The notes under the pieces: generated by a model
Seen by the model: only the letters and a program-made list of their open reading frames with translations
Told to the model about the DNA's origin: nothing
Database searches by the model: none
NCBI RefSeq assembly: GCF_023503965.1
Contig: NZ_CP097298.1
Coordinates: 1-64,000 of the forward strand
Length of the DNA stretch: 64,000 nt
Source: Brevundimonas albigilva
Lineage (GTDB): Bacteria; Pseudomonadota; Alphaproteobacteria; Caulobacterales; Caulobacteraceae
Direction of reading: 5' to 3'
Part shown: in pieces, positions 25,631 to 34,851 of the stretch
Layout of the letters: each line of letters starts with the position of its first letter
How positions within the stretch are numbered: the first letter of the stretch is position 1
Made by a program: the position numbers and the translations under genes

Positions 25631-27262
25631 GGGATCGCACCGGATAAGGAAAAGGAACGCCGACCTTAGCCATGCCCCTTGCGGGACGTAAGCTGGCGCC
25701 CAGTCATTGCCCAGGTGTGGGCCATGGCGAGCTTCACCTGGCGCGCTCGAATGCGCTGCGCGAGGGTGGAGGGCTAGCGGGGAGTGCAAGCATCGTACAT
25801 TGGCCACACCCGCAGCCAGGTCGTATGGCGAGCGGAACGTCTTTCTGACCTCTCGACCGTCAAGCGGGCTCGTGGAATAGCAATCTGGGTGGAGCCGGCA
25901 AGGCCGGGGAGGGGGCGGCTGGAGTTCAGTGCCGGGACGAACCGCCGCGAGGATCAAGCGCTCCAGGCATTCGATCGCCTCCCGCTTCTCCTCAAGATAG
26001 TCGTGCTGGACATAGACCGACATGGTGATGGACGATCCGCCGCCTACCTCGTTCGCATGGTTGAGAAGCTTGGACAGAATGAAGGGGCTTGTCCTGGCTC
26101 GCGCCAGCCTGGTCGCCCCGCTGCGGCGCAGATCGTGGACCGTGATGTCCGGAATATCGATCGCGGCCCTGATGTCGCGCATGGCGTGGCTGATCGCGGA
26201 GGGATGAATGGCGCCCGGCGCCTCGCCGCGCCCCACGAAGACGAACGGCGACGGCTCCGCGCCCTCCGACGGCTTTGGCCGAAGCGCCAGGGCTTCCTTG
26301 ATCAGAATGATCGAGAATTCGCCCAAGGGAACGACGGTGGTGCGTCCGGCCTTGGTGCGGCCGGCGGGGATCGTCCATGTCCGCTCGGCGAAATCGAGTT
26401 CGGCGACTCGCATCTCCGCGACCTCCGCGCGTCGCTGCAGAAGTAGGGCCGCCAGCTGGATCGCGATCCGGATCGGACGCCCCACCATTAGCGCCTCGTC
26501 CCGGCCTTTCGGCAGCGGACGTCGGTAGCCGGTCGTGTCTTCGAGAGCCCGCCAGAGCGCCCGCAACTCGACATCGTTGAGGACGCGCGTCCGCGGGGTT
26601 TCCTCCGCGAGATCGTCGAGCTGCTGGGCGGGGTTCCTGAGAACCCGATCCTCGGAGATTCCCCACGCGAAAATCTGGCTGATCAGGCTCCGGGCGCGAT
26701 TAGACGTGACTCCCTTGCCCTCTTGTAGGATCTCCCGAAGGCGTTTGCGCACAACGTCCTTGGTCACCGCTTCGATGCGCAAACCCGCGATCTGGCGGAG
26801 ATGCTTCCGGTAGAGGTTCCGTTCGGAAAGGATGGTGGGCGCGCGCTTGCGCTTTTTGCTCGGGCGATACTCTCCGGTCTCGGTGGCCTTGAAGTAGCCC
26901 TCTGCCATGTCGTCGAACGTCCTCAGCGTCTGAGCCTTGGCCTCGGCCTTGATGACCTGCATTTCGGTCGCTGGATCACGGCCGGCGTCGATCTCGGTTT
27001 GAAGTTTCCTCGCCTTCGCGCGGGCCCCCGCGACCGTCAGCGCGGCGGCGTCGCCCAGTGCTTGATCCGGCGGAACATAGCGACCGAGCCGAACTCTCGG
27101 CTGACTTCCATCCAGACGCCGATACCGAAAGCCCCAGACTTTCGAGTGCCCCGAAACCCGCAGGTAGAGACCCTTCAGGTCTGCATCCCAGAGCTCGAGA
27201 CGATGCTCGTCAGTCGGTCTGAGCGCCGCGACGCTCCGGTCTGTCAGTCGTGTCGCGCCCAT
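24260..27262 (-). CDS. int: Tyrosine recombinase/integrase of the ICE, frame continuous with a HEPN-domain region
   Basis: From ATG 27262 the first about 440 residues (to near 25930) are a complete phage-type integrase: DUF4102-like N-terminus (RLTDRSVAALRPTDEHRLEL, GLYLRVSG, RVRLGRY), core-binding domain, and catalytic residues in LLLQRRAEVAEMR (Arg), GRTKAGRTTVVPL (Lys), HDLRRSGATRLA (HxxR), LLNHAN and SVYVQHDYLEEKREAIE (Tyr nucleophile). The gene reads away from the att site at 27421. No stop follows: the frame stays open through about 300 bases of low-quality sequence (25631-25930) and into the HEPN protein, ending at 24260. Either a stop was lost through an indel or this is a true 1000-aa fusion. 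Confidence 0.88.
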   Translation of the reverse strand: MGATRLTDRSVAALRPTDEHRLELWDADLKGLYLRVSGHSKVWGFRYRRLDGSQPRVRLGRYVPPDQALGDAAALTVAGARAKARKLQTEIDAGRDPATEMQVIKAEAKAQTLRTFDDMAEGYFKATETGEYRPSKKRKRAPTILSERNLYRKHLRQIAGLRIEAVTKDVVRKRLREILQEGKGVTSNRARSLISQIFAWGISEDRVLRNPAQQLDDLAEETPRTRVLNDVELRALWRALEDTTGYRRPLPKGRDEALMVGRPIRIAIQLAALLLQRRAEVAEMRVAELDFAERTWTIPAGRTKAGRTTVVPLGEFSIILIKEALALRPKPSEGAEPSPFVFVGRGEAPGAIHPSAISHAMRDIRAAIDIPDITVHDLRRSGATRLARARTSPFILSKLLNHANEVGGGSSITMSVYVQHDYLEEKREAIECLERLILAAVRPGTELQPPPPRPCRLHPDCYSTSPLDGREVRKTFRSPYDLAAGVANVRCLHSPLALHPRAAHSSAPGEARHGPHLGNDWAPAYVPQGAWLRSAFLFLIRCDPVDSSFVDLDILLTKVRNPQSRTYFLDAVRAYKAGALRASLTAAWVAIAYDLIAKYRELSAMGDAAATAFLQSWDNATAIRDIRQLLQLEGRILEDAADNTQAISQIAGRQLERLREDRHLCAHPAFSAEALLFEPTPELVRMHLVNAVDLVLGQEALQGRAIFEVFDADVQSSGFPTDPARILDYVEQRYLARVRPQAIRNFGTVLAKSLLKGVPAHLDVVRPKVEAALVAVRDRAAAAWPDVVASVVRLLDALDPADRPRAIAFVAAFPDFWHLVQEPTRTSLQETVNNADGATLTDYLLLKGVAFAPFRAPILALIAVLDREALARAIAASPLPELWPQAVELYAQSGSFRGSEANFDAYITPYTGRLDTMALDQLLDAVAATGQNYAASGTSALLLSVVRNAGAGRLPSADARNRFYQMLLRAHRRDAFGEVVALFEADGWTPPPREREDEDD

Positions 27263-27383
27263 CTGAATCCTCGTCCGAAGCGCCCCGATTTTGGGGAGCA
27301 AATGGGGAGCAAATTGCAGCAACTCGAAGCATAGCGATGAAGAGAGATGAATTCAAAAACTTTCTAAAAACAGTGCGTTAGCA

Positions 27384-27403
27384 CAGTCCTGAACAGTCCT
27401 GAA
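27384..27403. repeat. Tandem 10-bp direct repeat near the attachment site
   Basis: CAGTCCTGAA occurs twice in direct tandem (27384-27393 and 27394-27403), in an AT-rich stretch between the integrase start and the tRNA-Pro fragment. Such direct repeats beside an att core may be arm-type integrase or excisionase binding sites. This is inferred from position alone. Confidence 0.5.
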
Positions 27404-27420
27404 AAGGCATTGGAGGCCGC

Positions 27421-27464
27421 TGGGGGTCAAGGGGTCGCAGGTTCGAATCCTGTCGCTCCGACCA
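27421..27464 (+). other. Attachment site: 3' half of tRNA-Pro(GGG)
   Basis: The sequence reads from the anticodon loop (TGGGGGT) through the 3' anticodon stem TCAAG, the T arm (GCAGG TTCGAAT CCTGT), the 3' acceptor strand CGCTCCG, discriminator A and encoded CCA at 27462-27464. The matching 5' half (an acceptor CGGAGCG and a D arm) is absent upstream, where integrase-side DNA begins. Known: tyrosine integrases of ICEs use such tRNA 3' segments as the att core. The intact tRNA-Pro(GGG) is expected at the other end of the element. Confidence 0.88.
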
Positions 27465-27489
27465 TTCTTGAAAAACAGAATGACTTTGG

Positions 27490-27515
27490 TGGGGTCGTCC
27501 TTGCGGGCGACCCCA
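27490..27515. terminator. Hairpin between the tRNA-Pro fragment and the DUF2842 gene
   Basis: TGGGGTCG (27490-27497) and CGACCCCA (27508-27515) form a perfect 8-bp stem with a 10-base loop. It lies 25 bases after the tRNA 3' end and 8 bases before the end of the minus-strand DUF2842 gene, so it could terminate either direction. T runs on both sides are weak. Confidence 0.5.
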
Positions 27516-27523
27516 TCGTCGTT

Positions 27524-27721
27524 TCAGCGGCCGCGCTCGGCCCATTTGAGCAGGGGAATGAGCGGCAGGCCCCAGGCCGTGCCGCCGATCGCGAAGAACA
27601 GGAAGTCGATCCAGGCCGAGGCGGGCAGCAGCCCGCGCAGGGCGATCAGCCCCCACACCCAGAAGGCCAGGAAGGCCAGCACGCCCAGGGCCGCGATGAA
27701 GCGACGCAGACGCGCGGGCAT
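27524..27721 (-). CDS. DUF2842 family small membrane protein
   Basis: 65 aa with two membrane helices (AALGVLAFLAFWVWGLIAL and AWIDFLFFAIGGTAWGLPLI) and the ending PLLKWAERGR. The pattern and length match DUF2842, found in alphaproteobacteria; function unknown. ATG 27721 overlaps the stop of the upstream gene (TGATG), so the two are coupled. This is the first chromosomal gene beside the element. Confidence 0.8.
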   Translation of the reverse strand: MPARLRRFIAALGVLAFLAFWVWGLIALRGLLPASAWIDFLFFAIGGTAWGLPLIPLLKWAERGR

Positions 27722-27972
27722 CAGCGCTTGCTCCGGAACAGGAAGAAGGCGACCAGGCAGATCACCGATCCGGCCAGCGACCAGGGAATCCAGGTCCAGC
27801 TGTCCATGGTGCTGACGGCGAGGACGCGCACGGCCAGGAACCAGCCGCACAGCAGGCCGACCCCCGAGACCAGGGCGGTCCCGCCCAGCCCGCGACGGCC
27901 CGTCAGCAGGTCGGCGACCCAGGCCAGCAGCAGGCCGCCGGCGGCGGCGGCGACGATGTCCAGATACTGCAC
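27721..27972 (-). CDS. Hypothetical small membrane protein
   Basis: 83 aa, GTG start at 27972. Three hydrophobic segments: YLDIVAAAAGGLLLAWVADL, ALVSGVGLLCGWFLAVRVL and IPWSLAGSVICLVAFFLF, with glycine-rich turns resembling GlsB/YeaQ-like transglycosylase-associated proteins, but I cannot assign it firmly. Co-translated with the DUF2842 gene. Confidence 0.65.
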   Translation of the reverse strand: MQYLDIVAAAAGGLLLAWVADLLTGRRGLGGTALVSGVGLLCGWFLAVRVLAVSTMDSWTWIPWSLAGSVICLVAFFLFRSKR

Positions 27973-28102
27973 GCGATCTCCCCGGGCCCGCCGCCCTTAA
28001 CCTAAACAGACTCGATCTTGGCGGCCGAGGGGGGCATACCGCACCGGTCGCTTTCGATCACCGTCGAAACGGCAGCATATCCGTGTCAGCGTCGAGCGTC
28101 GA

Positions 28103-29202
28103 ATGAGCCGTTTCGGAAATCCAGACCGCAATCGCGCCGTGGCCGTGTGGCTGTTCGCCACTGCGGCCCTGGTCTTTCTGATGGTGGTGGTGGGCGGAAT
28201 CACGCGCCTGACGGGTTCGGGCCTGTCGATCACGGAATGGAAGCCCATCATGGGCGCCATACCGCCGCTGAACCAGGCGGACTGGATGGATGCGTTCGAC
28301 AAGTACCGCCAGATTCCGCAGTACGCCCAGGTCAACGCCGGCATGACGCTGGACGAGTTCAAGTTCATCTTCTTCTGGGAATGGTCGCACCGTTTGCTGG
28401 GGCGGCTGATCGGCCTGGTCTTCTTCCTGCCGCTGGTCGTCTTCCTGGCGTTGCGCGCCGCGCCGCCGCTGTCCAGGCTGCATCGCCACGCCCTGCCGGA
28501 TCGCCCGTCTGGCGCTGCGTGATGCTGCTGGCGTTGGGCGGGCTGCAGGGGCTGATCGGCTGGTGGATGGTGTCCAGCGGCCTGTCGGAGCGGGTCAGCG
28601 TCGCGCCCGAGCGGCTGGCCGTCCATCTGGGCCTGGCCTTTATCCTGTTCTCGGCCCTGATCTGGACCGGGCTGGAGGCCTGGAACGGCGAGGACCACGG
28701 ACGTCCGCCGGCCGGCTGGGCGCGGGGCGCGGCGGTCCTGCTGGGCGCGGTCTTCCTGCAATGCCTGCTGGGGGCGCTGGTGGCGGGCGGCAAGGCGGGG
28801 CTGGTCTATACCGACTGGCCGCTGATGAACGGGGCCGTGCTGCCGCCGGCGGACTGGAGCGCGGGGGCGGGCGCCTTCCTGCATGACCAGGCGCTGACGC
28901 AGTTCAATCACCGGCTGGTCGCCTATGGCCTGCTGATCGGCGCCAGCCTCTACGCCTTTCAGGCCTGGCGCTGGCGGGTGGCCGAGGGCATGGGCTTCGC
29001 GGCCTTCACCCTGGCGGGGGCCGTCTGGCTGCAGGCCGTGCTGGGGATCGTCACCCTGATGCACGCCGTGCCCCTGTGGCTGGGCGTGCTGCACCAGGCG
29101 GGCGCGGCGATCGTGCTGGCGCTGGCCACGGCCAATCTGTGGGTCGTGCTGAGGGCTCAGCCCCGGCTGTTCATGTCCGGACCGAGGTCCATGGGCCTCT
29201 GA
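28103..29202 (+). CDS. ctaA: Heme A synthase, COX15/CtaA type (one frameshift)
   Basis: About 366 aa with eight membrane segments. The first half runs [40 protein letters not shown] and [17 protein letters not shown] (heme His), the type 2 COX15 N-terminus. The second half, in another frame from about 28490, has [42 protein letters not shown] (second His) and [14 protein letters not shown]. One missing base near 28480-28500 reconciles them and makes the length a multiple of three. The enzyme oxidises heme O to heme A for cytochrome c oxidase. Its stop lies 32 bases inside the convergent PhoX gene end. Confidence 0.9.
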
Positions 29203-30552
29203 TCGCCAGGGTCATGCCCGGGTACATGATGTTGACGAACAGCACCTGTCCGTCCGGCGAGAAGCAGGCGCCGGCGAACTCGGCGTTGCCGGTGAAGACG
29301 TTGCGCGCGATCGTATAGACCCGGCCGTCCGGCGTGACGCCTTTCAGGTGGTTGCGGACCGTGTCGGAATAGTTGTCCTCGCACACCACCAGATGGCCCC
29401 AGGGCGCGACGGTGATGTTGTCGCCCATGTTCAGGGTCCTTTCGTCCGTGCTTTCCACGAACAGCTGAAGCCGGTCGGCGGCGCCGTCCATGCCGGGCAC
29501 CAGGCGCAGGATCTGCCCCCGCCGGATCGGCCCGCCGGAGGTGGCGGTGAAGTACATTTCATCGTCGCCCCACCAGACGCCTTCGCCGCGCGCCACCAGG
29601 GCCGCGCCCGCCGCATGGCCCCGGGCCGCCAGGTCGCCGTTCGGCGACTCCACGTCCTCCAGGTCGATCCACGCGACCTCGCGCCAGTCGCCGACGGCCC
29701 AGGCGCGGTCGTCCTGATTGCGGGTGTCGGCCGAGGGCGCGCCCTTCCACGCCATCGCCTGGAGCTTTCCGCCCCGCGCCAGCTGGCCGGGCGTGTCGGG
29801 GATGAAGCGATAGAACAGGCCGGCGTTGTCGTCCTCGGTCAGATAGACGACGCCGGTGCGCGGATCGATGCAGACCGCCTCGTGATCGAACCGGCCCATC
29901 GCCTTCAGCGGAACGGGATCGACCGGCCCGGTCGCGTCGGCGGGAACCTCGAACACCCAGCCGTGCGCCTTGGTCACGTCGGCGTCGCCGGGCGTCTCCA
30001 GCGTCTCCTCGCACGACAGCCAACTGCCCCACGGCGTGGGGCCTCCGCAACAGTTTGTCGAGGTCCCCGCCAGGGTCAGGCGCTGGCTGACCTTTCGCCG
30101 CGTCTCCAGGTCATAGACGATGGTGGAGCAGCCGCCGGGCAGGGGGCGGCCGTCCTTGTAGGTGTCAAAGGCCCGCGCCGCGTCCAGCCGGCCGATCTCC
30201 TCCTGGTGCAGGCCGCCCGGCCCCAGGTTGCGGTGCAGGGCGCTGGAGCCCTTCAGTTCGTGGTTGAGCACCAGGGCCACGCGCGATCCGTCCAGGGGGA
30301 AGCAGGCCATGCCGTCCGGCTGGCCCGGCGCGAACAGGCCGTCGTCCATCCGGTCGCCGCTCTGGGCCACGACCTGGTAGGAAAAGCCCTCGGGCAGGTC
30401 GAGCAGGCGGTTCGGATCGCGCAGCAGGGGGCCGTAGCCGGCGACCTCGTTGACGTAGGTCTCCGGCTCGGCGGCGACCGCATGGCGCGCCAGTCCGGCG
30501 AAGGCCAGGGGGCGGCGGCGGAAGTCAGGGCGCGGCGGCGATGAAGGCGCAT
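29171..30552 (-). CDS. PhoX-like phosphatase / DUF839 protein (N-terminal frameshift)
   Basis: About 460 aa. ATG 30552 gives a Tat-like signal (RLHRRRALTSAAA); the frame then has to shift by one base within a G run at 30508-30512 to continue as LAFAGLARHAVAAEPETYVN, then VAGYGPLLRDPNRLLDLPEGF. Downstream are NHELKGSSA, GTSTNCCGGPTPWGSWLSCEE, AMGRFDHEAVCID, GWVFEVPAD and PWGHLVVCEDN, the calcium/iron-coordinating motifs of PhoX alkaline phosphatases and their DUF839 relatives. Secreted through Tat with cofactors bound. One missing base makes the locus a multiple of three. Substrate not certain. Confidence 0.83.
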
Positions 30553-30728
30553 GGTCGGCTCCGGCGGGCAGGGGAGGCCCTCCGATGGCGCATAAAGGTC
30601 ATGGTTTGATGACGACGGGTGTTATTTCGTAACGGCGAGGGGCCCGCGCGGCTGAGGTATTTTAATACCGTTTACAGAAAGCTACGTTAAATCAGCCGCT
30701 TGACCGGATTTCGGCGCTCAAGGCGACA

Positions 30729-30757
30729 TTGACGCGCCCCGCCGCCTCCTGTATCAG
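30729..30757 (+). promoter_or_regulatory. Candidate promoter of rplM-rpsI
   Basis: TTGACG (30729-30734), a 17-base spacer, and TATCAG (30752-30757), 60 bases before the rplM start. The spacing and -35 fit sigma-70-type promoters of alphaproteobacteria. The rest of the 265-bp gap from the PhoX start contains an AT-rich patch (30658-30695) without a clear signal. Confidence 0.5.
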
Positions 30758-30817
30758 CCCGCCTTCCTTCGGTTCCTTCGGGAGCCGGACCCGATTTTCG
30801 TCTCCAGGAACAACCTC

Positions 30818-31294
30818 ATGCTGAAGAGCACCACGGCTTCGCTGAAGCCGGCCGAGGTCGAGAAGAAGTGGATCCACATCGACGCCGAAGGCGTCGTGGT
30901 GGGCCGCCTCGCGACCTTCATCGCCAACCGTCTGCGCGGCAAGCACCGCGGCGACTACACCCCGCACGTCGATTGCGGCGACTACGTCGTCGTCACCAAC
31001 GTCGACAAGGTGGTGTTCACCGGCAAGAAGAACACCGACAAGGTCTATTATCGCCACACCGGCCACCCGGGCGGCGTCAAGGAAACCACCCCGGCCAAGG
31101 TGCTGGGAGGCCGTTTCCCCGAGCGCGTGCTGGAAAAGGCCGTCGAGCGGATGCTGCCCAAGGAAAGCCCGCTGGCCCGCAAGCAGATGACGCACCTGCG
31201 TCTGTTCGCAGGCAGCCAGCACGACCACGAAGCCCAGCAACCGGAAACGATCGACTTCAAGTCGGCGTCCCCCAAGAACACCCGGAGCGTCTGA
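30818..31294 (+). CDS. rplM: Ribosomal protein L13 (uL13)
   Basis: 158 aa. [53 protein letters not shown] and [19 protein letters not shown] are the hallmark L13 stretches. It binds 23S rRNA early in large-subunit assembly. Two bases separate it from rpsI, the universal rplM-rpsI pair. Confidence 0.97.
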   Translation: MLKSTTASLKPAEVEKKWIHIDAEGVVVGRLATFIANRLRGKHRGDYTPHVDCGDYVVVTNVDKVVFTGKKNTDKVYYRHTGHPGGVKETTPAKVLGGRFPERVLEKAVERMLPKESPLARKQMTHLRLFAGSQHDHEAQQPETIDFKSASPKNTRSV

Positions 31295-31296
31295 GC

Positions 31297-31791
31297 ATGA
31301 CCGACGTGACCAACACCGAGGCCGCCACCGGCTTCGACGCCCTGAAAGGCCTGACCGCCTCGGCTGAATCGGAAGCCCCCGTCCACGTCCAGAAGCTGGA
31401 CGCCCAGGGCCGCGCCTATTCGACCGGCAAGCGCAAGAACGCCATCGCCCGCGTTTGGGTGAAGCCGGGGTCGGGCAAGATCACCGTCAACGGCAAGGAC
31501 GTCGGCGCCTATTTCGCCCGTCCGGTGCTGCAGATGATGGTGGCCCAGCCGCTGACCGTCTCCGAGCGCGCCACCCAGTACGACGTCGTCTGCACCGTCG
31601 AGGGTTCGGGCCTGTCGGGCCAGGCCGGCGCCATCCGCCACGGCCTGTCGCACGCCCTGACGCACTATGAGCCGGAACTGCGCAAGGTCCTGAAGCCGCA
31701 CGGCTTCCTGACCCGCGACAGCCGCGTCGTCGAGCGCAAGAAGTACGGCCGCGCCAAGGCCCGCCGCAGCTTCCAGTTCTCGAAGCGCTAA
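31297..31791 (+). CDS. rpsI: Ribosomal protein S9 (uS9)
   Basis: 164 aa with an N-terminal extension of about 37 residues typical of alphaproteobacteria, then [37 protein letters not shown] and the basic end [17 protein letters not shown], whose tail reaches the P-site tRNA. The start at 31297 follows the rplM stop by two bases. A terminator follows at 31819. Confidence 0.97.
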   Translation: MTDVTNTEAATGFDALKGLTASAESEAPVHVQKLDAQGRAYSTGKRKNAIARVWVKPGSGKITVNGKDVGAYFARPVLQMMVAQPLTVSERATQYDVVCTVEGSGLSGQAGAIRHGLSHALTHYEPELRKVLKPHGFLTRDSRVVERKKYGRAKARRSFQFSKR

Positions 31792-31818
31792 CTGGCGACC
31801 GCCAGTCGGTTACGAAGG

Positions 31819-31849
31819 GGCGCTTCGGGGAAACCTGGAGCGCCTTTTT
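31819..31849 (+). terminator. Rho-independent terminator after rplM-rpsI
   Basis: GGCGCT (31819-31824) pairs with AGCGCC (31839-31844), and TTTTT follows directly (31845-31849). It lies 28 bases after the rpsI stop. Confidence 0.8.
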
Positions 31850-31861
31850 CTTTGGAGGAGC

Positions 31862-31906
31862 GCGGACCTTCAGGTCCGCAAGCGGCGGGTTCAAGACCCG
31901 CGGTCC
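31862..31906 (+). promoter_or_regulatory. Two-hairpin leader in front of argC
   Basis: First hairpin GCGGACC-TTCA-GGTCCGC (31862-31879), seven base pairs. Second hairpin GCGGGT-TCAAG-ACCCGC (31885-31901). GGTCC at 31902-31906 can also pair with GGACC of the first stem, so two exclusive folds are possible just before the argC ribosome site (AGGAGAG, 31907-31913). It may be a REP-like intergenic palindrome or a translational control element; the function is unknown. Confidence 0.45.
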
Positions 31907-31919
31907 AGGAGAGCGTCAC

Positions 31920-32855
31920 ATGACTCACACCCTCTTCATCGACGGCGAGGCCGGCACCACGGGGCTGGAGATCCGCGAGCGGCTGGAGGCGCGCCCGGAC
32001 CTAGAGCTGATCCTGCTGGGCGACCGGCGGCGCGATCCCGCAGCGCGGCGCGAGGCCCTGAACGGCGCCGACGCCGTGATCCTGTGCCTGCCCGACGACG
32101 CGGCGCGCGAGGCCGTGGCCATGATCGAGAACCCCGCGGTCAAGGTGATCGACGCCTCGACCGCCTATCGGGTGGCGCCCGGCTGGGCCTACGGTTTCCC
32201 CGAGATGGACCCCGGCCAGCGCGAGATGATCGCCGACGCGCGTTTCGTCTCCAATCCCGGCTGCTATCCGACCGGCTTCATCGGCCTGGTTCGCCCTCTG
32301 GTCAGGGCCGGCCTGGTCCCCGCCGACTGGCCCGTCAGCGTCAACGCCGTCAGCGGCTATTCCGGCGGCGGCAAGGCCATGATCGCCGAGTTCGAAGGGG
32401 AGGGCGCATTGACCGCCTACCGCGCCTACGGCCTGTCGCTGAAGCACAAGCACGTGCCGGAAATGACCCGGCACGCCGGCCTGTCTCGCCCGGTCCTGTT
32501 CACGCCCGCCGTCGGGAACTATCGCCAGGGGATGCTGGTCGAGGTTCCGCTGCACCTCGGCGCCTTGCCGGAGACGCCCTCCATCGAGCGGCTGCACGGC
32601 GCCCTGGTCGAGGCCTACGACGGCCAGCGGTTCGTCGAGGTCGCGGACCTGGAGGACACCGAGGCCATGACCGGCCTGGAGCCCGAAGGGCTGAACGGCA
32701 CCAACCGCCTGCGCCTGCACGTGTTCGGCGACCGGGCAGGCGAGCAGGCGCGCCTGGTCGCCCTGCTGGACAATCTGGGCAAGGGCGCCTCGGGCGCGGC
32801 GGTCCAGAACCTCAACATCATGCTGGGGCTGGACGAGGGGCAGGGGCTGATCTGA
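31920..32855 (+). CDS. argC: N-acetyl-gamma-glutamyl-phosphate reductase, type 2
   Basis: 311 aa, the short type 2 ArgC length. [18 protein letters not shown] is the NADP-binding start; [19 protein letters not shown] holds the catalytic Cys; [14 protein letters not shown] and KHKHVPEM complete the active site with its His. It makes N-acetylglutamate semialdehyde in arginine synthesis in the cytoplasm. Start at 31920 with AGGAGAG upstream. Confidence 0.95.
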   Translation: MTHTLFIDGEAGTTGLEIRERLEARPDLELILLGDRRRDPAARREALNGADAVILCLPDDAAREAVAMIENPAVKVIDASTAYRVAPGWAYGFPEMDPGQREMIADARFVSNPGCYPTGFIGLVRPLVRAGLVPADWPVSVNAVSGYSGGGKAMIAEFEGEGALTAYRAYGLSLKHKHVPEMTRHAGLSRPVLFTPAVGNYRQGMLVEVPLHLGALPETPSIERLHGALVEAYDGQRFVEVADLEDTEAMTGLEPEGLNGTNRLRLHVFGDRAGEQARLVALLDNLGKGASGAAVQNLNIMLGLDEGQGLI

Positions 32856-32898
32856 TCGCCGCCTGAAACCGATCGGGCGTCGCCGTCGTAAGGAGGGC

Positions 32899-33399
32899 AT
32901 GGAACCGATCGCCCCCTTCATCGCCGCGGCCTGCTGACCGGCGCCGCGGCGCTCGCCCTTTCGGCCTGTTCGCCCCAGGCGGCCGACGCGGGCGAGGCCC
33001 AGTACGCCAACGCCGTACCGCCGCGTCACCGACGCCGACTGGCGCCGCCGGCTGGGCGACGACGCCTGGCGCGTGCTGCGCCACGAGGCGACCGAGCGGC
33101 CCTACAGCAGCCCGCTCAATGACGAGCACCGTCGCGGGACCTTCGTCTGCAAGGGCTGCGACCTGCCGCTGTTCCGCTCGGGCTGGAAGTTCGACTCTCG
33201 CACCGGCTGGCCCAGCTTCTATACGGTCATCGCCGCCAACATCGGCCGCAAGCGCGACCTGGCCATCGGCGTTCCGCGCACCGAATACCACTGCGCCCGC
33301 TGCCTGGGGCACCAGGGCCACGTCTTCAACGACGGCCCGCGACCGACGGGGCTGCGCTACTGCAACAACGGCGCGGCGCTGAAGTTTGTAGCGGCCTAG
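32899..33399 (+). CDS. msrB: Peptide methionine (R)-S-oxide reductase, lipoprotein form (frame disturbed at the N-terminus)
   Basis: The MsrB domain is intact from about 33035: DADWRRRLGDDAWRVLR, ATERPYSSPLNDEHRRG, CKGCDLPLF and CLGHQGHVFNDGP (zinc CxxC pairs), and GLRYCNNGAALKF with the catalytic Cys. Upstream, ATG 32899 with AGGAGGG starts an N-terminus, but two compensating indels (near 32930 and 33015) are needed to read LLTGAAALALSACSPQAA, a lipoprotein signal. The enzyme repairs oxidised methionine in exported proteins. A start at 33073 would cut into the domain. Confidence 0.85.
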
Positions 33400-33443
33400 A
33401 ATGGCCCAAGCAACTATCGCCTAAGATATATTATGCGAAATAA

Positions 33444-34769
<1,326 letters not shown>

Positions 34770-34851
34770 GTTCGCGTACCCCTCCCCGGCTCCGGCCCGT
34801 CGGGTCGCGATCCGGTCCTCCCCAACGACCAGAAGAACAGGACTTCCGAGA

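Larger units (their letters stand above)
1..27464. mobile_element. Right-hand part of an integrative conjugative element inserted in tRNA-Pro(GGG)
   Basis: Seen: conjugation genes at the left edge (TrbI tail, TraF peptidase, lytic transglycosylase), an AlpA-like regulator, metal-resistance and toxin or defence cargo, a tyrosine recombinase reading leftwards from 27262, and directly beyond it the 3' half of a tRNA-Pro gene ending in CCA at 27464. Known: ICEs of this kind integrate into the 3' end of tRNA genes, rebuilding an intact tRNA at one end and leaving a 3' fragment at the other, with int near the fragment. Inference: everything from 1 to about 27420 is element DNA, and the other end with the intact tRNA and the remaining transfer genes lies outside the window to the left. 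After 27464 only housekeeping genes are seen. Confidence 0.85.

Noticed and set aside
31862..31906. A tRNA or tRNA-Sec gene in the argC leader
   Set aside because: The second hairpin resembles a T arm and the first has TTCA in its loop, but no D arm or acceptor stem can be formed.
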